The notes beneath the pieces are model-generated. The model did no database searches. It was not told the origin of the DNA and saw only the letters and a list, made by a program, of their open reading frames with translations. A program made the translations under genes and the position numbers. DNA of 18,179 nucleotides. Source: Poriferisodalis multihospitum (lineage in GTDB: Bacteria > Actinomycetota > Acidimicrobiia > Acidimicrobiales > Poriferisodalaceae). The DNA is taken from contig JAPYOI010000057.1 in assembly GCA_028278755.1 (NCBI GenBank), positions 1 to 18,179 on the forward strand, given 5' to 3'. Shown here in pieces: positions 1 through 7,389 of this stretch (position 1 is its first letter; the number at the start of each line of letters is the position of its first letter).

Positions 1-1334
1 GCCCCGCGGGCATGCGAGGGGCCGCCCATGATGTTCGTGGGGAGGTGACCGGCGCCGCCTGAGTACCACTGGGTGGAGTTCTCGTCGGCCACCAGCACAT
101 CTGCGCCGGAGCCGGCGTTGAGGTTCTCCATGGTGCGTTCGGGCATCTGGCCGCCGGGGTCGTCACGGCCGAGGCCTTCGGCGTCGGAGCGATCCATCAC
201 CGGGAACCGGTTGGTCTCGGCCAGCCAGCGCTCGGGTTGCAGCGCGAATTCCGGGTAGATCGTGAGCCGGGGAGCGAGGGTGAATTCCCGCGCTTCGGTG
301 ACTTCCCGCAGGCGATCGAGCGCCGGCCACGGGCGCTCGGGGTTGACGTGGTCGGCTGTGATCGGCGAGACGCCGCCCCAGTCGTCGATGCCGCATTCCA
401 AGAGCCCACCAAAGTCCTCGGTGAGGTTCGGCGGAGCCTGCAGGTGAATGTCGGCGGGGAGAATCAGCCGTGCCAGCGCGATGGCCTGCGCGTATTCGTC
501 GGGCGGGCACGCAGGCATGTTGTGCATCGACGTGCCCGCCTTGGGCAGGAAGTTCTGCACGATCACTTCCTGGATGTGACCCCAGCGAGCGTGGCTGGCG
601 GCGATGGCCTCGAGCGCCGCAAGCCGGTCAGCGAGCGACTCGCCGATGCCCACGAGGATCCCGGTGGTGTACGGAATGGCCCCCTCGCCGGCGGCTTCGA
701 GCGTGGCGAGCCGCCGAGCCGGTTCCTTGTCGGGCGATCCCCGGTGGCAGTCGAGGTGGGGGTTCAGCGACTCCAGCATCATCCCCTGGCTGGGCGACAC
801 CTCGCGCAGCGCCGCCAGCTCGCTCGCGGTCATGGCGCCCGGGTTGGCATGGGGGAGCAGCCCGGTCTCGTCGCGCACGAGACGGCACATCTCGACCAGG
901 TAGTGGACGGTGGAGTCCCAGCCGTGCTCGGCAAGCCAGTCCGCCGCTGCGGGGTAGCGCAGCTCGGGGCGCTCGCCCAGGGTGAACAGCGCCTCGTGGC
1001 AGCCCGCCCGGGCACCGCTGGCGGCGATCTCCAACACCTGCTCGGGGGTCAGGTACGGCGAGTCGAGCCGGGCGGGAGGCTGTGCGAACGTGCAGTAGCC
1101 GCACTTGTCGCGGCACAGCATGGTCAGCGGGATGAACACTTTCGGGCTGTAGGTCACCCGCGTGCCGAACGCCTGGTCGCGCACGGCCGCTGCCTGCTCG
1201 GCAAGCTCGCCGAGCGGCAGCGCAGCCAGTGCCAGCGATGCCGCCGAGGGCTGCGGGGCCACGGCAGCGCCGTTGGGCGACGCGCCGTTGGCCGCCGGAT
1301 CGTCCACGCCACGCGACGGTTCGATGATGGTCAC
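1..1334 (-). CDS. fbiC: FO synthase (7,8-didemethyl-8-hydroxy-5-deazariboflavin synthase), CofG part, cut by the window edge
   Basis: This radical SAM enzyme makes the deazaflavin chromophore (FO) of cofactor F420 from the flavin pathway intermediate and tyrosine. The first 444 codons are present, read from a GTG at 1334, with no stop before the edge. A CxxxCxxC cluster motif (CRDKCGYC, Cys74, Cys78, Cys81) is followed by TFAQPPA, then by the CofG-like stretches SLNPHLDCHRGSPDKEP, NFLPKAGTSMH and WGGVSPITADHVNPERPWP. The CofG core seems to end near residue 395. At least 45 more residues follow, which suggests a fused CofG-CofH protein (actinobacterial FbiC) and not stand-alone CofG; the CofH half would lie outside the window. 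The GTG overlaps the stop of the upstream HxlR gene in the sequence GTGA, and GGAGG lies 6 nt before it, so the two are probably translationally coupled. Family assignment is firm; the fusion is inference. Confidence 0.92.
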   Translation of the reverse strand, partial: MTIIEPSRGVDDPAANGASPNGAAVAPQPSAASLALAALPLGELAEQAAAVRDQAFGTRVTYSPKVFIPLTMLCRDKCGYCTFAQPPARLDSPYLTPEQVLEIAASGARAGCHEALFTLGERPELRYPAAADWLAEHGWDSTVHYLVEMCRLVRDETGLLPHANPGAMTASELAALREVSPSQGMMLESLNPHLDCHRGSPDKEPARRLATLEAAGEGAIPYTTGILVGIGESLADRLAALEAIAASHARWGHIQEVIVQNFLPKAGTSMHNMPACPPDEYAQAIALARLILPADIHLQAPPNLTEDFGGLLECGIDDWGGVSPITADHVNPERPWPALDRLREVTEAREFTLAPRLTIYPEFALQPERWLAETNRFPVMDRSDAEGLGRDDPGGQMPERTMENLNAGSGADVLVADENSTQWYSGGAGHLPTNIMGGPSHARG

Positions 1335-1876
1335 AGGGCCCCTCCGTTCGTGGGCTGCTGTTGAAAGGCGGTGGCGGCAGCGGCGACCTCGTGGCCGCTC
1401 AGCCCCTCGGGGGGCGCTTGGTCGCGAAGCGACGCGTCGCTGCGGCTGGACCGGCTGCGGATGCGAGTGGGGCTCACCGGCTCGTCGCAGGCGGGGCACC
1501 GGGTAGCGATCTCCAGCGGTGTCCCGCAGTCGGCGTGCACCAGCACGGTGGGCGCATCGCCGTCGTGGCACCAGCGGTCGCCCCAGGCCATCAGCGCGAG
1601 CAGGCTGTTCGACAGGTCGAGGCCCTTGGCAGTCAGGACGTAGTCGTGCCGGACCGGTCGGTGCTGGTAAGGCTCCTTGGCGACAACGCCTGCGTCTACG
1701 AGACGGCCGAGCCGGTCGGCCAGCATGTTGCGAGCGATGCCGAGGTCGTGCTGCATGGCGCTGAAGCGGCGCACGCCGCGGAACAGGTCACGCAGGATGA
1801 GCAGCGTCCAGCGGTCGCCCACGATGTCGAGGGTCGCCTGGATGGAGCAGCTCGGCTGGCCCGTGACCGTCTTCAC
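1331..1876 (-). CDS. HxlR-family winged-helix transcriptional regulator
   Basis: This is a small DNA-binding regulator of the HxlR (MarR-like) family, 181 aa from the GTG at 1876. The signature CSIQATLDIVGDRWTLLILRD (split here over residues 10-30) is followed by the winged helix FSAMQHDLGIARNMLADRLGRL (residues 38-59, given here only as landmarks) and the wing region VRHDYVLTAKG. Cys10 is at the position where some family members sense redox or aldehyde stress. The C-terminal part carries H114, C117, C127 and C130 (HADCG, then CPAC), a possible zinc ribbon, and then a basic low-complexity tail. A longer form from the GTG at 1888 is possible, but the GTG at 1876 sits 8 nt downstream of a good -10 box, which fits a leaderless transcript. 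Its stop overlaps the FO synthase start by 4 bp, so it may control F420 synthesis; the ligand is unknown. Confidence 0.9.
   Translation of the reverse strand: MKTVTGQPSCSIQATLDIVGDRWTLLILRDLFRGVRRFSAMQHDLGIARNMLADRLGRLVDAGVVAKEPYQHRPVRHDYVLTAKGLDLSNSLLALMAWGDRWCHDGDAPTVLVHADCGTPLEIATRCPACDEPVSPTRIRSRSSRSDASLRDQAPPEGLSGHEVAAAATAFQQQPTNGGAL
1341..1345 (-). promoter_or_regulatory. Shine-Dalgarno site of the FO synthase gene
   Basis: GGAGG on the minus strand lies 6 nt before the GTG at 1334 and inside the end of the HxlR reading frame. It fixes the GTG as the start of FO synthase, although the protein carries a poorly conserved N-terminal extension of about 35 residues. Confidence 0.75.
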
Positions 1877-1884
1877 GGCCGCGC

Positions 1885-1913
1885 ACACTACGGCAGTCAG
1901 TTTCGGTTTGCAA
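1885..1913 (-). promoter_or_regulatory. Promoter of the HxlR-FO synthase transcript
   Basis: On the minus strand TTGCAA (1908-1913) and TAGTGT (1885-1890) are separated by exactly 17 nt, close to a vegetative sigma-70 promoter. The -10 box ends 8 nt before the GTG at 1876, so transcription could begin at the start codon. This is pattern-based, with no experimental support. Confidence 0.55.
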
Positions 1914-1917
1914 CCGA
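1903..1917. promoter_or_regulatory. 15-bp palindrome over the -35 box, candidate HxlR operator
   Basis: On the plus strand this reads TCGGTT TGC AACCGA, a perfect 6-bp inverted repeat around a 3-bp centre. It completely covers the -35 hexamer of the HxlR promoter. HxlR proteins bind as dimers to short inverted repeats and are often autoregulated, so a repressor site is the natural guess. Binding is inference. Confidence 0.45.
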
Positions 1918-1965
1918 CCCGCCCAGCTTGCGCGATTCAGGCGAGCGCGTCTGCCTGGCGAGCCG

Positions 1966-3099
1966 TCAGGCGATTGAATCGGCCTTGGTCTGCAGCGACA
2001 CCAGCAGCTCGTCGAAGCTCTTCGTGAATGCGGCGACGCCTTGCGCCTCGAGCGTGTCGGCGACGCCGTCTAGATCGATGCCGTGCTCCTGGACGGCATC
2101 AAGCACGTAGCTGGCCGCGGACTGGTCGGCATCGACGGTGCGACGCAGCTTGCCGTGATCGCAGAAGGCCGCCAGGGTGTCGTCGGGCATGGTGTTGACG
2201 GTGTGCGGGCCGATGAGCTCGTCGACATACAGCGTGTCGGGATAGGCCGGGTTCTTCGTGCTGGTTGACGCCCACAGCGGACGCTGCACTTGGGCCCCGA
2301 GCGCTGCGAGGCGTTCCCAGCGCGGCCCGCTGAAGATCTCGCCGAAGCGACCGTAGGCGGCCTGCGCCTGCGCCACGGCGGTGCGCCCCCGCAGGCCCAA
2401 CGCGCTGGGTGTGCCCACCGAGTCGAGCCGGCGGTCGACCTCGGTGTCGGTGCGGCTCACGAAGAACGAGGCCACGCTGGCCACGCCTGCCAGGTCCGCG
2501 GCGCCGGATGCGACTCGATCCTCGAGCCCGCTCAGGTAGGCCTCGGCCACCTGCTCGTAGCGAGCCACCGAGAAGATGAGTGTCACGTTGATGCTGCGGC
2601 CCTCGGCGATCATCTGGCGAATGGCGCCGAGACCTTCGAGCGTGCCGGGAATCTTCACCATCAGGTTCGGTCGTGCGATGGCCTCGTGCAGATCCCGGGC
2701 AGCCTGGGTGGTGGCCGCCTGGTCGTGCGCGAGCGACGGGTCCACCTCGACTGACACGAATCCGTCGGTGCCGCCCGATGCCTCGTGCACCCCTTCGAGC
2801 GCCCTCAGGGCGCCCCGGATGTCGCTGGTGACCAGTTGCCAGTAGGCGTCGTCAACAGAAGTGCCGCCGCACACGAGGTCGCCGAACTGCTCGTCGTAGT
2901 CAGGCGACGACTCGATGGCCTTCTGGAAGATCGACGGGTTTGACGTGAGGCCGCGGATGCCCTGTTCGACCCAGGCGTCCAGCTCGCCACCGGTGATCCA
3001 GCCCCGGCGGAGATTGTCGAGCCACGGACTCTGCCCGCACTCGGAGTACAGCCCCTGTAAGCGCCCATTCGTAGTGCTGCCGTTGCCACCGTCGGTCAT
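1966..3099 (-). CDS. tal: Transaldolase
   Basis: It transfers dihydroxyacetone units between sedoheptulose 7-phosphate and glyceraldehyde 3-phosphate in the cytosolic non-oxidative pentose phosphate pathway. The 377-aa protein has the transaldolase signature TSNPSIF (residues 52-58), VSVEVDP (116-121 region) and NLMVKIPGT with the Schiff-base lysine at 149. Its length is that of the longer actinobacterial form (about 370 aa). The ATG at 3099 is preferred over a TTG one codon upstream because AGGAAG lies 6 nt before it. It starts 33 nt after the transketolase stop, so the two are surely one operon. In many actinobacteria zwf and opcA follow tal; here an HxlR gene with its own promoter follows, so the oxidative branch is not encoded at this place. 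Confidence 0.95.
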   Translation of the reverse strand: MTDGGNGSTTNGRLQGLYSECGQSPWLDNLRRGWITGGELDAWVEQGIRGLTSNPSIFQKAIESSPDYDEQFGDLVCGGTSVDDAYWQLVTSDIRGALRALEGVHEASGGTDGFVSVEVDPSLAHDQAATTQAARDLHEAIARPNLMVKIPGTLEGLGAIRQMIAEGRSINVTLIFSVARYEQVAEAYLSGLEDRVASGAADLAGVASVASFFVSRTDTEVDRRLDSVGTPSALGLRGRTAVAQAQAAYGRFGEIFSGPRWERLAALGAQVQRPLWASTSTKNPAYPDTLYVDELIGPHTVNTMPDDTLAAFCDHGKLRRTVDADQSAASYVLDAVQEHGIDLDGVADTLEAQGVAAFTKSFDELLVSLQTKADSIA

Positions 3100-3105
3100 C
3101 AAGAT

Positions 3106-3111
3106 CTTCCT
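3106..3111 (-). promoter_or_regulatory. Shine-Dalgarno site of tal, deciding the start
   Basis: AGGAAG on the minus strand is 6 nt from the ATG at 3099 but only 3 nt from the TTG at 3102, favouring the ATG. Confidence 0.65.
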
Positions 3112-3132
3112 GTGCGCGTGCCTGCTCAGGTT

Positions 3133-5082
3133 CTACAGCAGCGCGCGGGCTGCATCGGCGATGGCCGGTGCGGTGAAGCCGAAATGGTCCATGAGGTGGC
3201 CACCCGGCGCGCTCGCGCCGAACCGATTCATCGTGACGGTGGCATCTGCGTAGCGGTCCCAGCCCATCGCCGAGCCCGCTTCCACGCCGAGCACCGGCAC
3301 GCCCTGCGGGAATACAGCGGCTCGATACTCAGCGTCTTGGGCCTCGAAGAGATCCCAGCTCGGCATTGACACCACCGAGCTGGCGATGCCGTCAGCAGCG
3401 AGCAGTGCGGCCGCGGCTGTGCAGCACTGCACTTCGCTGCCGGTGCCCGCCAAGATCACCGCCGGCGCCGGGGTGTCGATCAGCACGTAGGCGCCTAGGG
3501 CGACCTGCGATGGGCGGTCGGTGCCATCGAGCACGGGGACGTTCTGGCGTGTCAGCACCAGCGCGGTCGGGCCGGCTCGCTCGACCGCGATCTGCCACGC
3601 CTGAGACGTCTCGTTGGCGTCGGCGGGCCTGATCACGCACAGGCCCGGGATCGCCCGCAGCGATGCGACGTGCTCGACCGGCTGGTGGGTCGGCCCGTCC
3701 TCGCCCACGCCGATCGAGTCATGCGTCCAGACGAAAACAGTCTTCGCGCCGCTCAGGGCCGCCAGCCGCACAGCGGGCCGCATGTAGTCGCTGAAGACCA
3801 GGAACGTGCCGACTGCCGGCAGCACGCCGCCGTGCAGCGCCATGCCGTTGGCCACTGCACCCATGGCGTGTTCGCGGACGCCGAAGTAGAGCTTGCGCCC
3901 ACCCGGATTGGTGGCCGACAGCACCTCGGCGGCCACGTTGGTGCCGGTGTTGCCGGTCAGGTCGGCGCCGCCGCTGATGAGGGCGGGCACGGTGTCGAGC
4001 GACGCGTCGAGCACCCGATTGGCGGCGACCCGGGTGGCCATCTGGGTGCCGGCCTCGAAGGTCGGAAGATCTGACATCTCGCCGTTCACTGCGCCGGCCG
4101 ACCACAGCGCGTCGAGCCAGCCGCGATCGTGGCCGCTGGCCGCGAGCCGAGCCTCCCATTCGACGCGCTCGGTTGCGCCATGTGCACCGGCTGACCGGTA
4201 GGCCTGCACTACGTCGTCGTCAACTACGAACGTCGCTTCGGGGTCCATGCCCATCGCCTGCTTGGCCGCAGCGATTTCGTCCGCGTCGGTGATCGCGCCA
4301 TGCGCGGCTGAGGTGTCGGCCGCCGTCGGCATCGGGTAGCCGATGTGGCTGCGGACGATGATCATCGAGGGACGATCGCTGACCAGCGTGGCCTCGCGCA
4401 GCGCCTGCTCGAGAGTGGCGGTGTCTTCGGCGGCCTCGCCGAGGTCGGCAACGTGCCAGCCGTACGCCTCGAAGCGACGGGCGGCGTCGTCGCTGAGCGC
4501 CAGTTCGGTGCTGCCGTCGATCGTGATGTGGTTGTCGTCGTAGACGGCAACTAGGCGGCCGAGCTGCTGGTGGCCGGCAAGCGATGCTGCCTCGTGGCTG
4601 ATGCCCTCCATCAGATCGCCGTCGCTGACGATCACGAACGTGCGATGGTCCACCAAGTCCGCACCCAAGCGGGAGCGCAGGCCGCGCTCCGCCATCGCCA
4701 TGCCGACGGCGTTGGCAAAGCCCTGCCCCAATGGGCCGGTGGTGACCTCCACTCCTGGCGTGAGGCCGTATTCGGGGTGGCCGGGCGTGATCGATCCGAG
4801 CTGGCGGAAGTCTCGGATGTCATCGAGCGTGACGCCGTAGCCCACTAGGTGCGCCATGGCGTAGACGAGCATCGAGGCGTGGCCGGCCGACAGGATGAAC
4901 CGGTCGCGGTCGGGCCAATCTGGTGCTGCGGCGTCGTAGCGCAGGATGCGGGTGAACAGCACATGCGCCAGGGGCGCCAGCGCCATCGCCGTGCCGGTGT
5001 GGCCGCTGCGGGCACGCATCACGGCATCCATCGCCAGTGCCCGGATGGTGTTGATCTGCCGTGCTTCGAGAGTGGTGTTCAT
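3133..5082 (-). CDS. tkt: Transketolase
   Basis: This thiamine-diphosphate and Mg-dependent enzyme moves two-carbon units from ketose to aldose phosphates in the pentose phosphate pathway. The 649-aa protein is slightly shorter than the common 660-700 aa. Visible motifs: SGHTG with His28, SAGHAS with His68, TPGHPE with His102, the diphosphate/metal motif SDGDLMEGISHEAASLAG beginning at residue 153 and ending at the metal ligand region YDDN (Asn184), AAHGA with His261, and the catalytic glutamate in GVREHAMGA (Glu404). It starts 27 nt after the FIST gene and is followed after 33 nt by tal. No clear Shine-Dalgarno sequence precedes the ATG at 5082, so it may depend on translation from the gene before it. 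Confidence 0.96.
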   Translation of the reverse strand: MNTTLEARQINTIRALAMDAVMRARSGHTGTAMALAPLAHVLFTRILRYDAAAPDWPDRDRFILSAGHASMLVYAMAHLVGYGVTLDDIRDFRQLGSITPGHPEYGLTPGVEVTTGPLGQGFANAVGMAMAERGLRSRLGADLVDHRTFVIVSDGDLMEGISHEAASLAGHQQLGRLVAVYDDNHITIDGSTELALSDDAARRFEAYGWHVADLGEAAEDTATLEQALREATLVSDRPSMIIVRSHIGYPMPTAADTSAAHGAITDADEIAAAKQAMGMDPEATFVVDDDVVQAYRSAGAHGATERVEWEARLAASGHDRGWLDALWSAGAVNGEMSDLPTFEAGTQMATRVAANRVLDASLDTVPALISGGADLTGNTGTNVAAEVLSATNPGGRKLYFGVREHAMGAVANGMALHGGVLPAVGTFLVFSDYMRPAVRLAALSGAKTVFVWTHDSIGVGEDGPTHQPVEHVASLRAIPGLCVIRPADANETSQAWQIAVERAGPTALVLTRQNVPVLDGTDRPSQVALGAYVLIDTPAPAVILAGTGSEVQCCTAAAALLAADGIASSVVSMPSWDLFEAQDAEYRAAVFPQGVPVLGVEAGSAMGWDRYADATVTMNRFGASAPGGHLMDHFGFTAPAIADAARALL

Positions 5083-5109
5083 GTCGCCGGATTCATGAGG
5101 CTGGGTTCA

Positions 5110-6282
5110 TCATTGCCCATCAGCGTCAGAGAACAGCGCCATCGAGGCGGTGAAACCGTGCACGTATGAGCGCGCTCCGACCGGGCCGATTTCGCCGGCG
5201 CAGAACATGCCGGCCACCTCGGCCGACGTCTGGTCCACGAGCGCCGACGCGTCGTGATGGGGAGCGTCGAACAGGTGGGTGCCCCGGCCGTTGCACGTGA
5301 ACAGCAGGGCGCCCTCGGTCTGCGGCGAGTGCGCGAGCGCGGCGCGCAGGTCTTCGTTGGCAGTGTCGGCGTCGCGCACATGAAACTGCACGGTCGCGCC
5401 GATCGGCGCCTCGTCGCCGATGGCAATGGCGCCGCTCTCACGGTCTGCGCCGAGCACGCCGCGGATCAGGAAATCGCCGCGCTCGAAGTCGATCTTGCGC
5501 TCGTCGGTCACCCGGCCCACGTGCAGCCCTCGCTGCACCAGGCGCTGGTCAGCGGGGTCGAGCTTGGAGAACACCTGCTGCAGCCGCTCGAACGGCGGCA
5601 TGCCCCCGAGCGACTTCACCACGTTGCCCTCGGCCTCGGTGATGATGTAGGGCTGGCCGATCGGGCGGCAGCCTTGAGAGACCAGGTGCGTCACGGTGGC
5701 GCTGCCACCCACGATCAGGGCCGCAGCGCCGTCGCGGTGCACGCCGCCGTCCACGACGATGCGGTTGCCGCCCGGCATGGGTGCCCCAGACGACAGCCCG
5801 CCCAGCACGCTCACATCGGGCCAGCGCTCGGCCCAGTGCCCGAGGGCGGCATCGACGGGGTAGGAGTACGGATCGGCCAGCACGATCATCGAGAGATCGC
5901 CGGCGGCGTGCACTTCGTCGAGCGCGGCCGCGAGCGCCTCGTCGTCGGCAGCCGGATCGGGCACCCCGCCCAGCCGGACAGCGCGCGCCCGCGGCGCGTT
6001 GCCGCCGCCCAGGCTTCCCACCCACAGCACCGCGGCGGTTTCTTCCTCGATCTCACGCTCGCCCGCAGCCACCGAGACCGCCGTGGTGCCGATGAATGCA
6101 CCGGGGTTGAGCAGCTCGAGCACCGCCGCTGCGATCTCGTCGGTGTTGCCCATGTGCTCGCCCGAGGTGAACAGCACGGCGACATCGGGTTGGACTCCCA
6201 GCGTCTCGAGCACCCGTCCCACGATCTCGCCGGTCGCGATGCCGGGATCGGCGTGCTGGGACAGTCCGACGGTGAACGGCAT
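5110..6282 (-). CDS. FIST-domain protein (FIST N and FIST C), sensor-like
   Basis: This is a 390-aa soluble protein with the FIST N (about residues 30-210) and FIST C (about 215-375) arrangement. The family is a predicted small-ligand-binding module, often fused to signalling domains; no enzymatic role is established. Visible hallmarks are VAVLFTSGEHMGN near the N-terminus, the glycine-rich VLGGLSSGAPMPGGN in the middle and the C-terminal FCAGEIGPVG followed by HGFTASMALFS, typical of FIST C. I see no signal peptide, membrane helix or fused output domain, and no kinase or chemotaxis gene is nearby. It lies between a small unknown gene (15 nt upstream) and transketolase (27 nt downstream), all in one direction, so co-transcription is likely. 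A role in sensing a metabolite for this operon is speculation. Confidence 0.85.
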   Translation of the reverse strand: MPFTVGLSQHADPGIATGEIVGRVLETLGVQPDVAVLFTSGEHMGNTDEIAAAVLELLNPGAFIGTTAVSVAAGEREIEEETAAVLWVGSLGGGNAPRARAVRLGGVPDPAADDEALAAALDEVHAAGDLSMIVLADPYSYPVDAALGHWAERWPDVSVLGGLSSGAPMPGGNRIVVDGGVHRDGAAALIVGGSATVTHLVSQGCRPIGQPYIITEAEGNVVKSLGGMPPFERLQQVFSKLDPADQRLVQRGLHVGRVTDERKIDFERGDFLIRGVLGADRESGAIAIGDEAPIGATVQFHVRDADTANEDLRAALAHSPQTEGALLFTCNGRGTHLFDAPHHDASALVDQTSAEVAGMFCAGEIGPVGARSYVHGFTASMALFSDADGQ

Positions 6283-6297
6283 GCGTGCCTGGCCGGC

Positions 6298-6759
6298 CTA
6301 GCCGTCCTGCTGCGCGGGCGTGCCGGTCCAGCCGCCCGTGGCCGGCTCCGACGAGGGTGCAGGGGGCTCAGAGTCCTCCGCGGGAGGGTTCATGGTCAAG
6401 GGGACCACCACGACATCGCCCTGGTCGATGCGGCAGTGGGCCTCGATCGTCGACGGCTCGTCGAAGGTCAGCTCGGCTTGGACGAGGTTGTAGCCGAACT
6501 TCCCGGGCTCGACGCTGAGCGGTTGCACGTTGCGCGCGACCTGCTCGTCGCCGCGCATGAATCTCACCTCCAGTGCTGCCAATCCGGTATGTGAGGCGGG
6601 GCAGCGCACGAGCACGAGCATGTGTGGCGTGATCGTCACCGGGAACGGTCCGGGAGCCGCCGTGGAGAAGTGAACGCCGCCCAGATCGATGCGGGCTGCG
6701 CCGCCCGCGGCCTGGCGCATGTCGAAATGCTCGATGAACAGCGCGGACATGATCTGCAC
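6298..6759 (-). CDS. Small conserved-looking protein of unknown function
   Basis: I do not recognise this gene with confidence. It encodes 153 aa from a GTG at 6759, or 150 aa from the ATG at 6750; the GTG is preferred because TACGAT ends 7 nt before it. The first 120 residues alternate hydrophobic and polar residues and look like a beta-sandwich domain (FIEHFDM, ARIDLGGVHFSTAAPGPFP, LVLVRCPASHTGLAALEVRF, VVVVPLTMNPP). The C-terminal 30 residues are a Pro/Glu/Ser/Gly-rich disordered tail. The layout recalls DUF6941-like actinobacterial proteins, but that is only an impression. It has no signal peptide or membrane segment. It heads the operon with the FIST gene, transketolase and transaldolase. 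Confidence 0.7.
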   Translation of the reverse strand: MQIMSALFIEHFDMRQAAGGAARIDLGGVHFSTAAPGPFPVTITPHMLVLVRCPASHTGLAALEVRFMRGDEQVARNVQPLSVEPGKFGYNLVQAELTFDEPSTIEAHCRIDQGDVVVVPLTMNPPAEDSEPPAPSSEPATGGWTGTPAQQDG

Positions 6760-6766
6760 GCTGTGG

Positions 6767-6793
6767 ATCGTAGGCGTGCAGCACACCTGTCAG
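6767..6793 (-). promoter_or_regulatory. Promoter of the unknown gene-FIST-tkt-tal operon
   Basis: On the minus strand CTGACA (6788-6793) matches the -35 consensus at five of six bases and TACGAT (6767-6772) matches a -10 box, with a rather short 15-nt spacer. The -10 box ends 7 nt before the GTG at 6759, the spacing expected for a leaderless message. Confidence 0.45.
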
Positions 6794-6818
6794 GCGAACG
6801 CATTTCGGCTCAGCCTCC

Positions 6819-6824
6819 TAGATT
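6819..6824 (+). promoter_or_regulatory. -10 box of the Ddn-like gene, probably leaderless
   Basis: TAGATT ends 7 nt before the ATG at 6832, and no Shine-Dalgarno sequence is present. No clear -35 hexamer is visible. It is back to back with the promoter of the operon on the other strand. Confidence 0.45.
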
Positions 6825-6831
6825 GCTCGGC

Positions 6832-7287
6832 ATGGCAAACAGCGAGAAGTTCGAAGGCGAATACGGACCCAGCACATGGGGCTGGGTGCGGGAGCAGGCG
6901 GACGCGTACGAGGCGTCGGACGGCAGCGAAGCCAACACGCTGCGCGACACCGGCTTGCCGATCATTGTGATGACAACGGTCGGGCACCGCACCGGCCTCG
7001 TGCGCAAGGTTCCGCTGATGCGAGTTGAGCATGAGGGCGAGTACGCGATCGTCGGCTCCAAGGGCGGCGCCCCGGCACATCCGGGCTGGTACCACAACCT
7101 GATGGCAGATTCGACCGTGCTCATTCAGGACGGGCCTGAGCCTTTCGAGACCACGGTGCGCCTCGTCAGCGGAGCCGAGCGTGAGGCGTGGTGGGAACGG
7201 TGCGTGGAAGCCTTCCCGCCTTACGCGGAATACCAGGCCAAAACAGATCGCGAGATCCCGGTCTTCATCTCCGCCCGTCCCAGTTGA
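6832..7287 (+). CDS. F420H2-dependent reductase of the Ddn (nitroreductase/quinone reductase) family
   Basis: The 151-aa protein belongs to the deazaflavin-dependent nitroreductase family (F420H2-dependent quinone reductase fold, as in Mycobacterium Ddn). Family marks are TTVGHRTGLVRKVPLMRVE (residues 48-66) and YAIVGSKGGAPAHPGWYHNL (residues 71-90), the F420-binding signature. Members use reduced F420 to reduce quinones or other activated double bonds; the natural substrate here cannot be read from sequence. The reading frame is open far upstream, but the conserved N-terminus and the -10 box support the ATG at 6832. The presence of FO synthase about 5.5 kb away shows that the cell makes its cofactor. 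Confidence 0.9.
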   Translation: MANSEKFEGEYGPSTWGWVREQADAYEASDGSEANTLRDTGLPIIVMTTVGHRTGLVRKVPLMRVEHEGEYAIVGSKGGAPAHPGWYHNLMADSTVLIQDGPEPFETTVRLVSGAEREAWWERCVEAFPPYAEYQAKTDREIPVFISARPS

Positions 7288-7293
7288 TCGCGC

Positions 7294-7310
7294 CGCAGCT
7301 TCGCGCTGCG
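7294..7310 (+). terminator. Weak hairpin after the Ddn-like gene
   Basis: CGCAGC and GCTGCG form a perfect 6-bp stem around a 5-nt TTCGC loop, 6 nt after the stop at 7287. It is followed by a pyrimidine-rich stretch (CTCTTGTTCCC) but no real T run, so termination is only possible. The rest of the 102-bp convergent gap up to 7389 shows nothing clear. Confidence 0.3.
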
Positions 7311-7389
7311 CTGCCCGCTCTTGTTCCCACTCTCAATTGGACGCGGGCTCATGGGCCGCTCGGGTCACGGCTTCGCCTTCGGCTCAGCC

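Noticed and set aside
237..1364. 375-codon plus-strand open frame opposite FO synthase
   Set aside because: It mirrors the codon structure of the real gene on the other strand, lacks recognisable domains, and is expected in GC-rich DNA.
5254..6594. 446-codon plus-strand open frame opposite the FIST gene
   Set aside because: It spans the gap between two minus-strand genes and has His/Arg/Gly-rich composition without domain motifs.
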